Notes under the pieces: model-generated | Databases searched by the model: none | Seen by the model: the letters and a program-made list of their open reading frames with translations, nothing else | Told to the model about the DNA's origin: nothing | Shown: positions 8,253 to 10,715 of the stretch, in pieces | How positions within the stretch are numbered: position 1 is the first letter of the stretch | How the letters are laid out: each line of letters begins with the position of its first letter | Position numbers and translations under genes: made by a program | NCBI GenBank assembly: GCA_900557355.1 | Contig: USSR01000182.1 | Span: 1 to 10,715 of the forward strand | Source: an uncultured Bacteroides sp. | Lineage (GTDB): Bacteria; Bacteroidota; Bacteroidia; Bacteroidales; Bacteroidaceae | DNA length: 10,715 nucleotides | Direction of reading: 5' to 3'

Positions 8253-8260
8253 TTTTATTT

Positions 8261-9433
8261 TTACTTATGAACAAACCTGAAATTACACATACTTAAATCA
8301 AAATCTTGAGCAGATTCGGGAGAAAATATGATTTTGAAAGCTGTGTTGGTACTAGGATCGATAGGATTAGGCAACAATGCTTCTGTATCGGCACTGATCC
8401 GTACAGTTTGCCATCCACCATAAGTATTAACAGGAATTCCTCCTTTGGAAGGATACCATCCATAATCTCCTAAAATGATACGCGCCTGGGCTGATATCGG
8501 AAATTTAGCTCCAGTACAGATTTCAAATCTTAAATCGTAAGATGAAGGGTCTGCGGCTACTTCTGCCGGTACAGTAATATATCCGGCCCACATAACCATC
8601 CATCCCCAAGCTTTCACGGAATTATTGAAGCGAATATATTTTCCTCCTTCTACTAATGGTTCCGGTTGTCCTTCTAATGTGCCGTCACATAAGAAATCTT
8701 TCGGGGCATCAGGGAATTGGCTGGAATGTGTAAAGGCACCGCTTCCCGGCCAATTATTGAAATCGAAAAGTTGAGATACTCCCGGATCCATGTATGTGAG
8801 CTTGTATGCTTCATCCATGTTTGCCCCTTTTATAGTAAGAGTAGATTTCGGAGCGGCATTTGCAGGAATTTCTATTGTCAGCTCTGTACGAGTAGCATCG
8901 ATTACATTTACTGGTAAATTGCCTAGATTAACAATTGCTTCCTCAATTGTAATACCGTAGAGGTCAAAATTATCACCTGTAATAACCGTCGTATCTCCCG
9001 GCTGGGTAAATTCATTCTTGAGTCCATTGATTGTTAAATCAGGGATGGAAACGACAAAAGGAATACTTAGTTCTCCGTGTTTGGTTGTAATATAAATTGT
9101 GTTTGTCACTTCTTTAGGAAGTGCACGGGGAATAGGTGCGAGAAGCATATCGTATGTCGAATATATCTCCTTACTGTCCACCTCGATATCATTGAATTTT
9201 AGGGAAGTGATATCTCCAAGGTTTGTTCCCTCGATTCGTACTACTTGTTCGAAATTTGCTCCCTCAATGGGAAATTCAGCATCTGTTGCCAAAACGACTT
9301 TGTCTACAGTCGGAGCACCTGTTGACGGTTTGTTTTCTTTGGCTTTCAGATCGTCGACTTCAACAATATCCGTACAGGATGTTAAAGTAAATATGGATGC
9401 TGCGATTATTGCAAAATATTTTATTTTCTTCAT
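8261..9433 (-). CDS. Surface glycan-binding lipoprotein with IPT/TIG domains (SusE position)
   Basis: Non-catalytic outer-surface protein that captures polysaccharide for the SusC/SusD importer. It has 390 residues. The lipoprotein signal ends in TLTSC (Cys20) and is followed by TDIVEVDD, an acidic stretch consistent with surface export. Two IPT/TIG beta-sandwich repeats are visible at about 42-129 (FPIEGANFEQVVRIEGTNL) and 131-215 (TQPGDTTVITGDNFDLYGI). The C-terminal domain (about 218-390) resembles the ligand-binding domain of SGBP-B proteins and is rich in exposed-type aromatics: Trp276, Trp278, Trp282 and Tyr285 in one cluster, and Tyr324, Trp326, Tyr327 and Trp341 in another. These are candidates for the sugar platform. 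It starts 28 bp after the SusD stop, the standard place for this protein in Bacteroides loci. The family is clear. The ligand, probably a beta-1,4-linked mannan or glucomannan, is inferred from the enzymes. Confidence 0.88.
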   Translation of the reverse strand: MKKIKYFAIIAASIFTLTSCTDIVEVDDLKAKENKPSTGAPTVDKVVLATDAEFPIEGANFEQVVRIEGTNLGDITSLKFNDIEVDSKEIYSTYDMLLAPIPRALPKEVTNTIYITTKHGELSIPFVVSIPDLTINGLKNEFTQPGDTTVITGDNFDLYGITIEEAIVNLGNLPVNVIDATRTELTIEIPANAAPKSTLTIKGANMDEAYKLTYMDPGVSQLFDFNNWPGSGAFTHSSQFPDAPKDFLCDGTLEGQPEPLVEGGKYIRFNNSVKAWGWMVMWAGYITVPAEVAADPSSYDLRFEICTGAKFPISAQARIILGDYGWYPSKGGIPVNTYGGWQTVRISADTEALLPNPIDPSTNTAFKIIFSPESAQDFDLSMCNFRFVHK

Positions 9434-9461
9434 AATCTGTTTTTTACATGGTTATAAGTGA

Positions 9462-10715
9462 TTAATCCCAGCCAGGATTATTCTCATTAATTCCTTGGTT
9501 TGTCAGGATTTCAAGAGTCGGAATCGGGAATAGCAGATGTTTGCTGGAACGTTGTTTTACGTTGTTAGCTTCATCCATTCCGCCTAGAGCATTCATTGCC
9601 TGCAAATAAATTCCCCAACGTATTAAATCCCAACGACGATCGCCTTCCAAGGCTAATTCCATTGCACGTTCTTCAAGGATTGCAGAACGCAGGCTGGTTT
9701 TATCTGTAAAGTTTGCCAGTTCTTTGCCTGTTGCATTACTACGGGTGCGAACATCATTTAAAGCATCTACCGATTCTTTTGTCGGGCCATTTAATTCATT
9801 AGCTGCTTCTGCAAAAATTAGAACAATATCAGCATAACGTAAAAATGGGTAATTGGCATCTGTACGAGGTTGAGTCTGATCGGCTATTTGTTGTGAATAT
9901 TTGGTCGTGAAAGCGAAGAACTGTTCTGATCCTCCTTCATCACATCTCCATCCGGAGGTTACTTTAGGATTATCGAACGGAGGTTCTTTGGCTTCAACCA
10001 TACGTTGCCATTTCCCAAAGTTCGGATAGTATGAACCACCCCCCCAACTTGTATCAGAGTTCTGACGTATCCAACAATGCAACACTCCCTTGTCCACGCG
10101 GTAGTCTTTTTCTTCAAATAATAGATACCAGTGTTTTCTACATCCTACCGTTAAGCTATTGTCTATATTTCCTGCTGCATTGAGTCTGCCACAGTAGTGC
10201 GAGCTGAATAATGTACCGTATAATTCATCACCGGACTTAGTTTGTAAGCTGAATAAATGTTCGCTACAAGTCTTGCCGGAAGGAGACCAAACCAAATCAT
10301 AGTCCTCAAGTTTGTGTATTCCATATTCTCCTCCTATTATATCTCCTGCAATTTCGTAGGCCAGTCTATAATATTCTTGAGAGGAAAAGCTTTCGTAACC
10401 GGCAACTTGATCCTTGGAGAATGTTGTCGGAACAGGTTCTGTATATACTTTGGTCATAGTGCCGTTTACATTCTGCATGACAAACGGTGCGCCGGTTTTT
10501 ACTGTTATTTGTTCTCCGGTAGCCATGGACGCAGAGCCGATAGTCGCATATACTTTGGCTAACAAACCTGCCGCAGTTGCAGCACAGACTCTTCCGGGTT
10601 TAAATCCATTGTCCGAATTTTTATAAATCATATCTTTGGCGTCTTTAAGCAAAGGTATGATTGTTTCCGTGTATACTTGTGCAATTGGAATGCGCGGATT
10701 ATTAGTATATTGCCC
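9462..10715 (-). CDS. SusD/RagB-family nutrient-binding lipoprotein (5' end cut off)
   Basis: Outer-membrane lipoprotein that closes the SusC TonB-dependent pore like a lid and binds the glycan being imported. The last 417 residues are visible and the frame is open to the window edge, so the signal peptide and N-terminal part lie outside. The TTG at 10652 is an internal Leu codon, since the frame continues upstream as IPIAQVYTETIIPLL, a typical SusD helix. Family landmarks include the TPR-like helix AATAAGLLAKVYA, and the C-terminal RagB/SusD region beginning with FLRYADIVLIFAEAANEL (from about visible residue 291). Further on are RTRSNATG, ILEERAMELALEGDRRWDLI, LFPIPT and the terminal NPGWD. 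The region between is rich in Trp and Tyr (for example WGGGSYYPNFGKW), as expected for a glycan-binding face. The partner SusC gene should lie immediately upstream, beyond 10715. Confidence 0.95.
   Translation of the reverse strand, partial: GQYTNNPRIPIAQVYTETIIPLLKDAKDMIYKNSDNGFKPGRVCAATAAGLLAKVYATIGSASMATGEQITVKTGAPFVMQNVNGTMTKVYTEPVPTTFSKDQVAGYESFSSQEYYRLAYEIAGDIIGGEYGIHKLEDYDLVWSPSGKTCSEHLFSLQTKSGDELYGTLFSSHYCGRLNAAGNIDNSLTVGCRKHWYLLFEEKDYRVDKGVLHCWIRQNSDTSWGGGSYYPNFGKWQRMVEAKEPPFDNPKVTSGWRCDEGGSEQFFAFTTKYSQQIADQTQPRTDANYPFLRYADIVLIFAEAANELNGPTKESVDALNDVRTRSNATGKELANFTDKTSLRSAILEERAMELALEGDRRWDLIRWGIYLQAMNALGGMDEANNVKQRSSKHLLFPIPTLEILTNQGINENNPGWD

Noticed and set aside
8225..8260. Intrinsic terminator ending the operon after the surface glycan-binding gene
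   Set aside because: The T-tract is on the plus-strand side only. In the operon direction an A-rich stretch follows the stem, and closely spaced genes of the same pathway continue downstream.
9439..9444. ATG-TAA start-stop pair in the gap before the surface glycan-binding gene
   Set aside because: A two-codon frame of this kind is expected by chance in an A/T-rich gap, and nothing around it suggests leader-peptide control.
10650..10652. TTG as a start codon for a 396-residue SusD protein
   Set aside because: The frame stays open to the window edge and the upstream residues form a normal SusD helix, so this is an internal Leu in a gene truncated by the window.

Overview
The window is one face of a Bacteroidetes carbohydrate-utilisation operon, most likely from a gut Bacteroides. 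Signs of this are the SusD protein ending in the typical NPGW tail, a SusE-position surface glycan-binding lipoprotein with IPT/TIG repeats, A/T-rich gaps without Shine-Dalgarno motifs, and a moderately low GC content. All eight genes lie on the minus strand, so transcription runs from position 10715 toward position 1. Gaps are 4 to 28 bp, except one of 59 bp, so there is no gene-free stretch near 300 bases. The operon's promoter, the SusC transporter gene and any regulator must lie beyond 10715. The last gene runs off the window at position 1.

In transcription order the layout is: a SusD-like lipoprotein (5' end missing, 9462-10715); an IPT/TIG surface glycan-binding lipoprotein (8261-9433); a 59-bp gap with a perfect 10-bp hairpin; a GH5 endo-glycanase lipoprotein with a surface-export-like acidic signal (7116-8201); a GH2 beta-mannosidase-like enzyme (4527-7097); a second, paralogous GH5 lipoprotein without the acidic signal (3476-4516); a DUF4038/GH140-like hydrolase (2110-3471); a cytoplasmic GH130 phosphorylase of the mannosyl-glucose phosphorylase type (914-2083); and a GPH/MelB-type inner-membrane sugar symporter (3' end missing, 1-903).

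The proposed working model is inferred from family knowledge. SusC/SusD and the IPT protein capture a beta-1,4-linked polysaccharide and the surface GH5 cuts it. Oligosaccharides enter the periplasm, where the second GH5, the GH2 and the DUF4038 enzyme trim them. The symporter takes a disaccharide into the cytoplasm, and the GH130 enzyme splits mannosyl-beta-1,4-glucose with phosphate into mannose-1-phosphate and glucose. GH130 of this type plus a beta-mannosidase-like GH2 plus endoglucanase-like GH5 enzymes point to glucomannan, or another beta-mannan, as the substrate. The exact polysaccharide cannot be proved from the sequence. The gene order roughly follows the outside-to-inside path of the substrate.

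The window is an ordinary kind of locus (a PUL) with some less ordinary details: the GH5-GH2-GH5 sandwich with split lipoprotein signals, a DUF4038 enzyme in a mannan-type setting, no visible epimerase, and the hairpin that separates the binding module from the enzyme module. I found no RNA genes, insertion sequences, CRISPR arrays or attachment sites.
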